Assembly: GCF_002834295.1 (NCBI RefSeq)
Contig: NZ_PISP01000003.1
Span: 310,001 to 374,000 of the forward strand
DNA: 64,000 bases
Direction of reading: 5' to 3'
DNA from: Rhodohalobacter barkolensis
GTDB taxonomy: Bacteria; Bacteroidota; Rhodothermia; Balneolales; Balneolaceae
Below the pieces are notes generated by a model. It was not told the origin of the DNA. It searched no databases and was given only the letters and a program-made list of their open reading frames with translations. Below, piece after piece: positions 54,533 through 63,605 of the stretch. A program made the translations under genes and the position numbers. Numbering within the stretch: the first letter of the stretch is position 1; each line of letters opens with the position of its first letter.

Positions 54533-55438
54533 TTAATCCGAAATCTCAAAAACCGGTAACTCTGCAGCCTCCTGCTTTTCCTTAATAATATCAATGATCG
54601 GTTTTGATCCGGATAATGCCATAAGCTTTCTAAACTTCTCTTCAACTGTATTCCTGAACAACCAATTTGAACGAAGGGAAAGATTCTTTTTAATCGACGC
54701 TTTTTTAAGTTCAGTGAAGAAATACTCCGGATATCTTTGATTATCCAATTCATAAGGATGGATATAAACTACAACAGGTTTTTCCTTTTGAACCTTTTTG
54801 AAAAATTTTTTTGTCATATTGTATGGAAGTAACCGTAAATAACTCCCGCCGCATGTCGGGATTTCTCTGCTCAAGAACTTAGTTGTGGACATTGGAACTT
54901 CAATAATCCTATTTCCATTTGCAGTATTTACCATCACAATATTTTTACTAAACTCCGGCCATCCATAACGAAGGCCTTTGCAGGGCATAATACTGCTGTC
55001 GTACGTAAATCCGCATTTTGCAATGACATCCAGCCCCCAACTCGTCTTCGGATTTATAGAAAACGCAGGAGCCCGGTGCCCGTATACTTCTTGCCCAGAA
55101 AGATCTTCTATTAGCTTTTTTGCACTGTCCAACTCTTGGAAGGCTTTCTCCGGCGTCATTTTTGAAAAAATAAGATGATTGTAGCCATGCACAGCCAATT
55201 CATGGCCTTCACTACCTATTCTTTTTACAAGTTCAGGGTAGTGTTCTGCAATAATTCCCAGTATGAAAAATGTCCCTTTAAAACTTTTCTCTGAAAATAT
55301 CTCCAATATTCTCTCAGTATGCTCAAAGACCCTGTCAGTTGGATCCATTTTAACTCCAAACGCATCCCTCATGGCGATGCTTATACCATCTTCTACATCA
55401 ACAGTAAAAGATGCGATATTTGTATCTAAATGACTCAT
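54533..55438 (-). CDS. Polysaccharide deacetylase (NodB homology domain)
   Basis: This 301-residue enzyme has motif 1 FTVDVEDG (12-18), motif 2 HGYNH (H84 and H88, metal ligands), motif 3 GHRAPAFSI near 135, and later YDSSIMPCKGLRYG and VVYIHPYELD. The DVED first motif and the GHRAPAFS stretch match the DUF3473-associated group of exopolysaccharide deacetylases. It should remove N-acetyl groups from the glycan. It overlaps the upstream deacetylase-like gene by four bases (ATGA). Confidence 0.9.
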   Translation of the reverse strand: MSHLDTNIASFTVDVEDGISIAMRDAFGVKMDPTDRVFEHTERILEIFSEKSFKGTFFILGIIAEHYPELVKRIGSEGHELAVHGYNHLIFSKMTPEKAFQELDSAKKLIEDLSGQEVYGHRAPAFSINPKTSWGLDVIAKCGFTYDSSIMPCKGLRYGWPEFSKNIVMVNTANGNRIIEVPMSTTKFLSREIPTCGGSYLRLLPYNMTKKFFKKVQKEKPVVVYIHPYELDNQRYPEYFFTELKKASIKKNLSLRSNWLFRNTVEEKFRKLMALSGSKPIIDIIKEKQEAAELPVFEISD

Positions 55439-56568
55439 TTCGACATTTTCTTCTCTCCAGCGATAATATCACCGAGTTGATCAGATGTTATAAACTCCAC
55501 ATCCGGCCAGTTCTTCATTATTGCTGATAGCAATTCATCCAGTTGTTTTAAACCTCGTTTCCGGTTGCTCTCCTCAAGTGCCCCAATGTAGTTTACCCGA
55601 TGAGTACTGATAACGGCCGGTTTTCTCATTCTGAATGCAATTTTTATATCACTTAGACAAGAAGACACCCAATCTTTACCCTCCTCACTCGGTTCAAAAA
55701 CACAATTCCGTGTAAGGATTAATTGGCCGTGTTCATTTTGCCTACCGGGAATATGGAAAACTGTTCGCGTTTCCCCCCACCCTAAGGGCTCTATCTGCCT
55801 CTTAGCTTTAGATATATATTTAATGCCATATTCGTAAGCTGTTTTTTCAAGCGAATTATTAAATGGGCCGTTTGGCGGGACAAAGAATATGGCTCTGTAT
55901 CCGAATATCGTTTCAAACATATGCAGGCCCTCGATAATGGACTGCTCCTGCACCTGCAAATCTTTCGGGTCATACAGGTCGAATGCTGCCTGAAAACTGC
56001 TAATTCTTGTATTATCTCCATCACCCAATCTTAATCCCCAAAAACCATGGTCAAATGCTATACAATTGGTTTTATCACTGTTTTGCAGTGAGCGCATCCA
56101 CTCTGCCACGTTCAAATGTTCCCGGCCGTGAAACTGAGGTTTAAATACACCGGCTTTCATTCCCTGCTTCCACGTTTCCATGATATTGTTGTTCTCACCA
56201 TAATATCTTTTCAGTGTTTCAGGAAAAGGCTCTGCATAGTACTTCTCAAAATTTTCCTCTTTAATCTTTTCAAAATCGGGATTGCCTGTAATGGTTACAG
56301 GAGTCATCACTGCAGGATTTCCATCTCCACCTATGTACCTGCTCAATACCTCAAATAACTCTTCCAGGTCATCAGCTTTAGCGAGCGTATCGTAACGATT
56401 ATAGCGATTACCTTCATCTATAATTCCTTTTTCAAGAAGCTGTGCACGGTCTATTGAGGTGGGCATTCGTATGCTGCCCCAATCGTCTGACTCAATCACT
56501 AGCAATTTACGTTTTGTACGCCAACCCGGAAAATTGCTAACGTGTCGTTTAAATTCGTTAATTATCAT
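55435..56568 (-). CDS. NodB-like protein with SDDWG motif
   Basis: A 377-residue protein with a deacetylase-like frame: VIESDDWGSIRMP (D28 and D29 as motif 1), HGREH (H147 and H151, matching HxxxH), FVPPNGPFN near 250 and VISTHRVNYIG near 320. A 118-residue stretch separates motifs 1 and 2, longer than in standard NodB. The function is probably deacetylation or another carbohydrate hydrolysis. It is co-translated with the adjacent deacetylase. Confidence 0.7.
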   Translation of the reverse strand: MIINEFKRHVSNFPGWRTKRKLLVIESDDWGSIRMPTSIDRAQLLEKGIIDEGNRYNRYDTLAKADDLEELFEVLSRYIGGDGNPAVMTPVTITGNPDFEKIKEENFEKYYAEPFPETLKRYYGENNNIMETWKQGMKAGVFKPQFHGREHLNVAEWMRSLQNSDKTNCIAFDHGFWGLRLGDGDNTRISSFQAAFDLYDPKDLQVQEQSIIEGLHMFETIFGYRAIFFVPPNGPFNNSLEKTAYEYGIKYISKAKRQIEPLGWGETRTVFHIPGRQNEHGQLILTRNCVFEPSEEGKDWVSSCLSDIKIAFRMRKPAVISTHRVNYIGALEESNRKRGLKQLDELLSAIMKNWPDVEFITSDQLGDIIAGEKKMSK

Positions 56569-56681
56569 AAGTTTAAATATACCTTAATACTCATCTTCAT
56601 TTATATTGAACAAAGATATTTAATTTTACTAGAGATAATATTATGTTCCTTTTTATTTTTTAAACGATAAATTCACTATTT

Positions 56682-57533
56682 CTATTTATACCATCGCCTA
56701 TAAAATTTTTTTATGTTAGATATATTTATTTCAGACGTTCTAAACTTCAATTGCCGATTAATGTGAAATGACAATGTGTTCATACTCCTCGATAACTTAC
56801 TCTTCCCTCTGCTTTTGTCAATTTTAACAAATTCCTTAACCTTAAACTTTGGCCAAATATTATCTCTGACATACTTATATAGTTTTATGTCGTTTTCATT
56901 CTTTTCATGAATAAAATCTAAATGATTTTTATACACATTTTTTTTTACTTCTTGGTCAGCAAGATTTTTATTGCTTCTTTCTATTTCAAAATAGAAGTTA
57001 TTTAAATTAAAGTGTGATTTAAATGAGTATAAGCTTTCTTCATACTCTTCAGTAAGGCCAACCCATTCTATCTTTTTTTCTAGTAGCTCCACAGCCTTAT
57101 CAAAATTATTTTCTCCTGCGATAAACCTTGTTTGATAATTTGAAAAATTATAAAACTTATCCCATTCAATAATTGTTGAATCCTTCATTACTTTGTGACT
57201 ATTATGAGAAAAATGATTAGTCCATTTATAGTCATGAAGATAATGTGAAACAAACCGTTTGGTCGGTTCTCTGAAAAAAGTAAACCAAACCATATTTTTT
57301 TCATGCTCTCCAAAATCTATGTACGGTCTCATCGGGTGGCCACTAATTAGTTTTAGCCTCTGATGTAGTTTTTTATAATCATTTATAAACTTCTCCTTAT
57401 TATAATAATCATCATTCATCAGGAGTCCACCCGGCACAATATGCATTTTGCTTCCGTAGTGTGCAATCAACTGCTTGCTAAGACTAGTACCTGCAGTTTT
57501 CATCATATGAGAAAAAACAAGCATCTTATTCAT
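56682..57533 (-). CDS. Sulfotransferase family protein
   Basis: A 283-residue protein with a PAPS 5'-phosphosulfate loop (MMKTAGTSLSKQL, about 10-22) and a 3'-phosphate-binding stretch (FTFFREPTKRFVSHYLHD, near 88-105). It probably sulfates a sugar of the surface glycan. It is notably AT-rich and lysine- and asparagine-rich compared with the ATP-grasp and glycosyltransferase genes, suggesting separate ancestry. It follows the HAD gene after 2 bases. Confidence 0.8.
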   Translation of the reverse strand: MNKMLVFSHMMKTAGTSLSKQLIAHYGSKMHIVPGGLLMNDDYYNKEKFINDYKKLHQRLKLISGHPMRPYIDFGEHEKNMVWFTFFREPTKRFVSHYLHDYKWTNHFSHNSHKVMKDSTIIEWDKFYNFSNYQTRFIAGENNFDKAVELLEKKIEWVGLTEEYEESLYSFKSHFNLNNFYFEIERSNKNLADQEVKKNVYKNHLDFIHEKNENDIKLYKYVRDNIWPKFKVKEFVKIDKSRGKSKLSRSMNTLSFHINRQLKFRTSEINISNIKKFYRRWYK

Positions 57534-57535
57534 AT

Positions 57536-58129
57536 TTATATGATTTTATCATGATGGATTTCATTAACTTCATCATTTTTAACTAAAAATATTTTTTTTG
57601 ACATTTTCATTAATGGCAAATCTGAATATGAATCCGTATAGAGGCAGTCAATTTCATTAATTCCAATACTCATAAGATAATTTCTCTTACGAATACCATA
57701 CATATTCCTATCTAGCCCCACTATCGTTCCTTTTTTAATTTTTAATAATGAACCGACTACAATCTCTTCTGGAAATAATTCTTTCAAATAAATTTCAAAT
57801 GATGCAGAGATGATGACTCGTTTTTGTTTTGGGGCATTCAGGAAATCATGATAATAGACCTGATTTAACTTAATATCACCAATATACTCTTTTGCCATTA
57901 TTTTCAGCTTAGAAACAGGCATGCCGCTGAGAAACAGACTAACTCCAATTTTTTTTAGTTGATCATTGTTTATTATTCCAAGTTTGTAAATAAAAGCTGC
58001 CCCTAAGTGAATAGTTCTTCTGATTAAAAATGAAAAATTTTCTTTGTGTACAGATCGATAAAACCCAAACAATGTATCTTTCTCAGTAAGGGTTTTATCA
58101 AAATCAAAAACAATCATCTGCTCTTTCAT
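57536..58129 (-). CDS. HAD-IB family phosphatase
   Basis: A 197-residue HAD hydrolase. Motif I is FDFDKTLTEKDT (8-19), motif II IISASFE near 107, motif III the lysine in GIRKRNYLM, and motif IV the acidic YTDSYSDLP. IB members act on phosphoserine and similar small phosphates; in this operon a sugar phosphate or lipid-linked phosphate is equally plausible. It overlaps the ATP-grasp gene by four bases. Confidence 0.85.
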   Translation of the reverse strand: MKEQMIVFDFDKTLTEKDTLFGFYRSVHKENFSFLIRRTIHLGAAFIYKLGIINNDQLKKIGVSLFLSGMPVSKLKIMAKEYIGDIKLNQVYYHDFLNAPKQKRVIISASFEIYLKELFPEEIVVGSLLKIKKGTIVGLDRNMYGIRKRNYLMSIGINEIDCLYTDSYSDLPLMKMSKKIFLVKNDEVNEIHHDKII

Positions 58130-59274
58130 GAGAAAACTTTTTTAAAATAGCGCGTAATCGACCGACTATTAAATGTGAAAAAGAGCAGAAAAATCAGATT
58201 TTTGTGCCATTTCCCGTATGTAAAGTTAATATAGCAGGTATTGTGACGGTTCAAGCGAAAAAATTCAGCCACTCTTATTTTTCCTTTTATCAAATTGAGC
58301 AGGTCAAATGGAAAGATCCAGCGGATAAAGCGTTCCGTTTCTATCGGTTCCTGAACAGGTTGCTCCCCACTACAAAGTCTCACATAGTTTTCAAGCAGGG
58401 ATGCATTGCAAAACTCTGAGAGCATGACAGATCCCCATAATCTTGGATTCAGCTCAATGATCTTCCAGGTGTGATCCCTTAGGTCGTACATAAATTCAAT
58501 CATCGCAAAGCCGTTCCAGTTCAGTCTCTTTAAAAGATCAGCACCCGCATCCCTTATTTCCGGATTGTAATCCGCTTTGGAGTAAACCGTTACTCCTCCC
58601 TTTTCAGGAAAGGTGCGAATACGCCGGTGGCCGTGATAGGAAATCAGCTCACCATTTTTACAGAGATAGAAAGCGCCGTAGATTTTCCTGTCGCTTTCAA
58701 TTTTCTCCTGCACCAGGTATTCGCTGTGATCAATGTCCTCCAGCAGATAAAGCTGTTCTTTCTCCTCCACATACTTCATTCCAACCGAACCTGCTCCGAT
58801 ATTCAGCTTGGCAATAACCGGCCTGAACTCCTTCTGCAGATCTGATATTATCTTCCCATTATATGATCTGGGAACCGGGAGAGAATGAGTTTCACAGTAC
58901 TCCTGAAAAATTTTTTTATTCCGGGCAAGCTGAAACGAATCGATATCGGGAAGCAGTGAGTTAATCGCGGCTGAATACTTTTCCTTTCTTTCCAGGTAGC
59001 CGTACAATTGCAGTGTAGGCGTTTCCGAAACCGCCATATAGCAAAAATTCCCATCTGTCTCTCTCTCTTCATCGAGTGCACTATTAAGATCCCTGGTAAA
59101 CTCATCACTGTTATCGCTCCGAAGTTTATACACTTTTTGACCATAAATAAGTGGAAGCGGAAAGCGAATTCCACTGGATGAAAATAGGATTAGATCATAA
59201 TTATAAACATTTTTTAAAATATTGATAATATCATATGCCTTTCTTGAGTCTGCATCAGTAATCAGTATTTTCAT
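58126..59274 (-). CDS. ATP-grasp ligase of unknown substrate
   Basis: The ATG at 59274 (MKILITDADSRKAYDII) gives 382 residues; it is 1 base after the TGA of the upstream glycosyltransferase. The ATP-grasp frame is visible: PVIAKLNIGAGSVGMKYV (ATP-binding), EYLVQEKIESDRKIYGAFY, and the metal site FMYDLRDHTWKIIELNPRLWGS (ELNPR). Members form amide or thioester bonds on carboxylates. A tail of about 90 residues after the core is rich in Phe and Arg. It may attach an amino acid or acyl group to a glycan. Confidence 0.85.
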   Translation of the reverse strand: MKILITDADSRKAYDIINILKNVYNYDLILFSSSGIRFPLPLIYGQKVYKLRSDNSDEFTRDLNSALDEERETDGNFCYMAVSETPTLQLYGYLERKEKYSAAINSLLPDIDSFQLARNKKIFQEYCETHSLPVPRSYNGKIISDLQKEFRPVIAKLNIGAGSVGMKYVEEKEQLYLLEDIDHSEYLVQEKIESDRKIYGAFYLCKNGELISYHGHRRIRTFPEKGGVTVYSKADYNPEIRDAGADLLKRLNWNGFAMIEFMYDLRDHTWKIIELNPRLWGSVMLSEFCNASLLENYVRLCSGEQPVQEPIETERFIRWIFPFDLLNLIKGKIRVAEFFRLNRHNTCYINFTYGKWHKNLIFLLFFTFNSRSITRYFKKVFS

Positions 59275-59275
59275 A

Positions 59276-60526
59276 TCACTTAACAACCTTAACCGATGGT
59301 TTGCATGTCTTTATTGTGGCAGATTCCAGCATTTCGATCAGCTCGGAATATACTTTACCTGAATCTCCTTTTTCCCGTGTTAAATCTATAGCATTTTTCT
59401 TATACCGGTTCAGTTTATCTCTGTCAAACAGAAAACTCTCGATATTGGCCACCAACTCTTCCACATTTCCGTTCATATTATTCATCCCCACACTATTGGA
59501 ATCAATAATCTCTACCATCTCGCTCTGAAGCGAATTCAGAATCGGGAGACCTGCACTAAGATAGCTGAACAGCTTATAAGTCACCGTCTGCGTCAGATTA
59601 TTTTTATGTTGCAAAAGCCCAAGATCTGATAAGTAATACTGCCTCAGCAGCTCTTCGTCAGAAATTCTTCCCAGGTACTTCAGGTTGGTCAATTTCTTCT
59701 CATACTCTTTCGCAATCTCCGCCTGTGGTCCCGACCCGGCTAAAGTAAACTCAGTTTTTCCCGGATGTTTTTTATCCAATACCGCCGCCGCTTTTACAAT
59801 TGCGGGAATATCGTAAGAGCTCCCAAGGCTGCCCACGTAGACCATTCTCAGTACATCTTCATTTCTAACCTCTTTCCCGGAGAGCTTCAACAATTGGTCT
59901 TGAATCTTATCGAGCTCTAAGGCGGGATAAAAGCAAGCCGTTTTCCTAACTCCATCATAGCGGGATCTCGCCCAATCAAGATATCCATTAGAGATCGATG
60001 TAACCACCGTGCTGTTTTGCAAAATTCTCTCAAGCTTTTTGAAAAATGGCCGGATAAAAAACCGGCTAAGAGGTTTTAAAAATGACGGTACATCCTTGAT
60101 AAATGAATCGGGCCAAGGATCTATAATATCCACAAAAACCGGAATCCCTGTCGCCTTTCCCCACTCTGTTACTGCTTCCGCAGAGCTGAGAGGTGGCATA
60201 CTGATAAAGATGGCATCAGGTCGAGGCTTTTTTTTCAGTGTTTCCATCAATCGATCCGCAAAGTCCGCGTGTGCACGTACCCGTTCAAGTGAAATGTTTT
60301 TTTTGTATCCTTTTGAGAATATATACTCTATGCTGTAGCCGGGATTCTCCTCAATGGTTGTATTCTGTTTAAATCGGTGCTCTTTGGAGGGATGGTGGAA
60401 AGTGCTGGTAAAATGGGTTACACTGTGGCCCGCCCTGTTCGCCGCTTTAGCAATCTGAATAAATCGAAGCTCACCCACTTGGTCGTAAGGTGTGGGGTCA
60501 AAAAGTGATATTGTCCAGAAGTTCAT
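59276..60526 (-). CDS. Family 4 glycosyltransferase
   Basis: A 416-residue GT-B glycosyltransferase similar in outline to WbuB-type enzymes: WTISLFDPTPYDQVGELRFIQIAKAANRAGHSVTHFTS at the N-terminus, MVYVGSLGSSYDIPAIVKAA near 230, FTLAGSGPQAEIAKEYEKKL, and LGLLQHKNNLTQTVTYKLFSYLSAGLPILNS. It likely adds one sugar of the surface repeat unit. It is the first gene of the operon with the ATP-grasp, HAD, sulfotransferase and deacetylase genes. Confidence 0.88.
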   Translation of the reverse strand: MNFWTISLFDPTPYDQVGELRFIQIAKAANRAGHSVTHFTSTFHHPSKEHRFKQNTTIEENPGYSIEYIFSKGYKKNISLERVRAHADFADRLMETLKKKPRPDAIFISMPPLSSAEAVTEWGKATGIPVFVDIIDPWPDSFIKDVPSFLKPLSRFFIRPFFKKLERILQNSTVVTSISNGYLDWARSRYDGVRKTACFYPALELDKIQDQLLKLSGKEVRNEDVLRMVYVGSLGSSYDIPAIVKAAAVLDKKHPGKTEFTLAGSGPQAEIAKEYEKKLTNLKYLGRISDEELLRQYYLSDLGLLQHKNNLTQTVTYKLFSYLSAGLPILNSLQSEMVEIIDSNSVGMNNMNGNVEELVANIESFLFDRDKLNRYKKNAIDLTREKGDSGKVYSELIEMLESATIKTCKPSVKVVK

Positions 60527-61063
60527 TTGTATTTTTCTTTTTGCGAATTTAATTTAGCATTCTAATTGTGAAATTTATTATGCAATCATTTCTAAAAAGA
60601 AGCAGGAGTCCCATCAGACCAAGATCTCTATTCAGTTTTTTCCACTCAATTACTTCATCCTATTTAAGATCATAGATTTTAACTTTGTCTTAAATTATAA
60701 TGTCTTAAACAATGACCATGAAGTACTGTAAGGAGTCTATTTATGTTTATTATTTTTTAATATGACTGCAATCATTTAAACGAGAAGTATTGGTGGATAA
60801 AAAAGTTCTGGAACCACAAGATAGATTATTAATTAGGAATAGTATTTATAAAAATATAAAAGTCATGATTATAAAATATTCTTGGTTCAAGCTGATGGTT
60901 GTATATACTTCAAATTTAGACTCCGAAGCATAGTTTGGATTGCAAATACTAAATTCTGAAACTCCAGTGACTTTTATACTTAGAAAATTGAATTACAGAA
61001 GGTAACAATATATAATGCATTATTGCAGTGCCCTTTTGCGAGAAAAACCATTCATAATTTCAA
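60527..61063. other. AT-rich intergenic stretch of 537 bases
   Basis: I see no gene, hairpin or repeat that I can support. The composition is lower in GC than the flanking genes. By position it holds the promoter of the operon that starts at 60526. Confidence 0.5.
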
Positions 61064-62284
61064 TCATTTAATCTGAATTGTCACTAATTCCTCATAAAGA
61101 TTCACGTAGTCCTGAAATCTATCATTCTTATCATAATGACTGATAGCTTGTTCTCTGCATTTATCTTTATAGAAGCTTTTCCCTTTCTCTGCAATTTCAA
61201 CGATAGCATTTTTTATCCCTGTAATATCTCCTTGATCAACTTTTTTTCCCGTTTGCCTATTAATAGACTCCGGACTTCCGCCTGTATCGTAAGTAATAAC
61301 AGGAGTTCCACAAGCCAGTGATTCAATGTTTGTAGTCGGAAAATTATCCTGCCAGGTAGGGTTTACAAATACCTCGGCTAACCCATATAGAGCCGCAAGC
61401 TGATGAACATTCTCAGTCCTGGCTATACCTGTAATTCCGGATGGCAAGTCGCTGAGCTGCTCATTATTTAGCCCAACTAGTACGATCCGGAAGCTTTTGT
61501 CCAAAATCTGTCGCAGCTTCTTAAAATCCTCGAGACCTTTTCTTTTATCCCAGACGCTGGCTACACCAAGCACTATTTTCCTTTCATCCTGCTCAAAACC
61601 TGAAGGCAGTTCTTTTGCCTGCGGTGTAAAAATATCAATGTCTACTCCATTATGGATCACATCTACTGGATATTTTTTTAAGAATGATTTCTTTACAAGC
61701 CCTGCCAGCCATTGAGATGGAGTTACTATCCGCAGATTTTCCAGGCCGTTAAATAGTTCCTTCTTTTTTTCATAGTTCCATTTTGAGTTATCGAGACCAT
61801 AACTCGCAGGATAAAACCTTGTTTTGGGACAATCATAACACCCATTGATCCATTTTTTGCAGCCTACTGAGTCGAAATATGTACAGTGACCGGTAAATGG
61901 CCAGCAGTCATGAAAAGTCCAAACCACCGACTTTTGAGACTCTTTCAGAAAATTAAAGAGCACCTCTATATTTAGATAGTAACCGTGAAGATTGTGCAAC
62001 CCTATTACATCAGGCTTAATTATTTTTATCTTGTCAATTAAAGCCAATGTTGCATTTTTTGACCCAAAACCGTGAAGGTCAAACATCCGGGTTTTAAGAC
62101 CATGAAGCATCATTTCAGGCCTCGAGCCTACCTTGATTAATTTTGATCGACTATCCTCGCTGCCTGATACACCATAAGCAATACTACTAATATGGCCGTT
62201 TTGAATTGCTTTTCGGCCAATCTGCTCCGTGATTCGACCGGTACTGCCCGTATTTACAGACGTATTGATTTGTAATATAATCAT
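61064..62284 (-). CDS. Family 4 glycosyltransferase (WcaC-like)
   Basis: The ATG at 62284 (MIILQINTSVNTGSTGRITEQI) gives 406 residues and sits 1 base after the stop of the upstream glycosyltransferase gene. GT-B features are VIGLHNLHGYYLNIEVL, VWTFHDCWPFTGHCTYFD with a C-x-C-rich loop (YFDSVGCKKWINGCYDCPKT), VILGVASVWDKRKG-type stretch, and LAEVFVNPTWQDNFPTTNIESLACGTPVI. The cysteine loop is characteristic of this WcaC-like group. Donor and acceptor are not readable. Confidence 0.88.
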   Translation of the reverse strand: MIILQINTSVNTGSTGRITEQIGRKAIQNGHISSIAYGVSGSEDSRSKLIKVGSRPEMMLHGLKTRMFDLHGFGSKNATLALIDKIKIIKPDVIGLHNLHGYYLNIEVLFNFLKESQKSVVWTFHDCWPFTGHCTYFDSVGCKKWINGCYDCPKTRFYPASYGLDNSKWNYEKKKELFNGLENLRIVTPSQWLAGLVKKSFLKKYPVDVIHNGVDIDIFTPQAKELPSGFEQDERKIVLGVASVWDKRKGLEDFKKLRQILDKSFRIVLVGLNNEQLSDLPSGITGIARTENVHQLAALYGLAEVFVNPTWQDNFPTTNIESLACGTPVITYDTGGSPESINRQTGKKVDQGDITGIKNAIVEIAEKGKSFYKDKCREQAISHYDKNDRFQDYVNLYEELVTIQIK

Positions 62285-62285
62285 A

Positions 62286-63389
62286 TTATGATGGCTCTGG
62301 CGTAGTTGTAATAAATCTGTAGATTTGTTGTCCGATTCCACTTACTGAATTAGCCTGTATTTTTTTTTCACCAGCTTCACCCATCTGCTGTCGCAGAGAT
62401 TCATTATTCATCAGCTTTTCAAGGTTATCCTTAAATGTTTTATCATCAAAAAGATCCACAAGATAGCCGGTCACACCATTTTCAATCATATCCGATGGAC
62501 CTGCTATGCAGTTGTATGAAATAACAGGCAATCCGGCTGACATGGCCTCACCGATCACATTCGGGAATCCTTCCGAACTGGAGGTGAATGCAAAAATCTT
62601 ACTTTTAAGAAAATATGTATCAACATCCGATATTTTCCCCGTTAAAATAACCTGCTCCTGCAAACCATTGTCTTCAATCACTTTTTTTAAGCGAGTCATT
62701 CCATCTTCTTTATTTGCATTTCCTCCAACGATGACGAGCTTCCAATTTCCCGGGTTTGCATTCCGGAATATGGTTAGTAACCGTTCATGATGTTTCGTAG
62801 AGATTAATCGCCCCACAGTTAAGACAATATTCTCTTTGTCGGGTACCTTGCCTTTCTTATCAACCTCACGTACGGGATTACCAATAGTACGTATATTTTT
62901 ATTATAGCCTTTCTCTCTGTAGATAACCTCTGCTTTTGAAGTTTGTGATATAATTCCCGAAACACCAGGGTATAATATTTTTCTGAGGAGTTCGTGGGGG
63001 GTGTTGAGATTTTTAGCAGGGCTGCACCGATCAGAAATAAACAAGGGCACTTTTAACCCTAAAAGTGAGATTATAACAAAACTGTTCCAATATTCACCGA
63101 AACTCAATACTACATCAGGATCAACACTTTTAACCCTTTGCCGAAGAAACATTAAAGTTTTCAACGTGTGAAGTGTTCTCCATCTATCACTAAATGTCCA
63201 ATCTGGCCGATGTATTTGAACACCGTCAGGCACTTCATAAAAAAGTTCTCGTTCTTTTCCGTACAGTACTAAATGTACTTTAGTATCATGCTTTGCAGAA
63301 AAAAAGCCAGCAAGTTCACTCATTACACGCTCCATTCCTCCGGATTGCAGTGTTGGAATAACAAGACATATTACTTTTTTTCTATTCAC
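62286..63389 (-). CDS. Family 4 glycosyltransferase (GTG start)
   Basis: A 367-residue GT-B enzyme: LVIPTLQSGGMERVMSELAGFFS at the N-terminus (donor loop), FISDRCSPAKNLNTP, LTVGRLISTKHHERLLTIFRNA, LVIVGGNANKEDGMTRLKKVI, and FAFTSSSEGFPNVIGEAMSAGLPVISYNC with the E-x7-E motif. The initiation codon at 63389 is GTG (NRKKVICLV follows). It is 1 base upstream of the WcaC-like gene and co-transcribed with it. Confidence 0.88.
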   Translation of the reverse strand: MNRKKVICLVIPTLQSGGMERVMSELAGFFSAKHDTKVHLVLYGKERELFYEVPDGVQIHRPDWTFSDRWRTLHTLKTLMFLRQRVKSVDPDVVLSFGEYWNSFVIISLLGLKVPLFISDRCSPAKNLNTPHELLRKILYPGVSGIISQTSKAEVIYREKGYNKNIRTIGNPVREVDKKGKVPDKENIVLTVGRLISTKHHERLLTIFRNANPGNWKLVIVGGNANKEDGMTRLKKVIEDNGLQEQVILTGKISDVDTYFLKSKIFAFTSSSEGFPNVIGEAMSAGLPVISYNCIAGPSDMIENGVTGYLVDLFDDKTFKDNLEKLMNNESLRQQMGEAGEKKIQANSVSGIGQQIYRFITTTPEPS

Positions 63390-63605
63390 GAATTGATTAA
63401 TTCTATATTTTAATAGGGTATTCAGAGGTATTAATAAATTTCAAAAAACCAATTTTCAACAATTTTTCAAACCAAAATTTACTATCTACACCCAATTTTA
63501 CTTTTATAAATTATGGTTATTTACACTCTGAACTCAAGGCGGCAATCAAATTCTTTCAATCTTTTTTTATATTTAAAACAAGGTTCCAAATACTTTAATC
63601 AAAAA

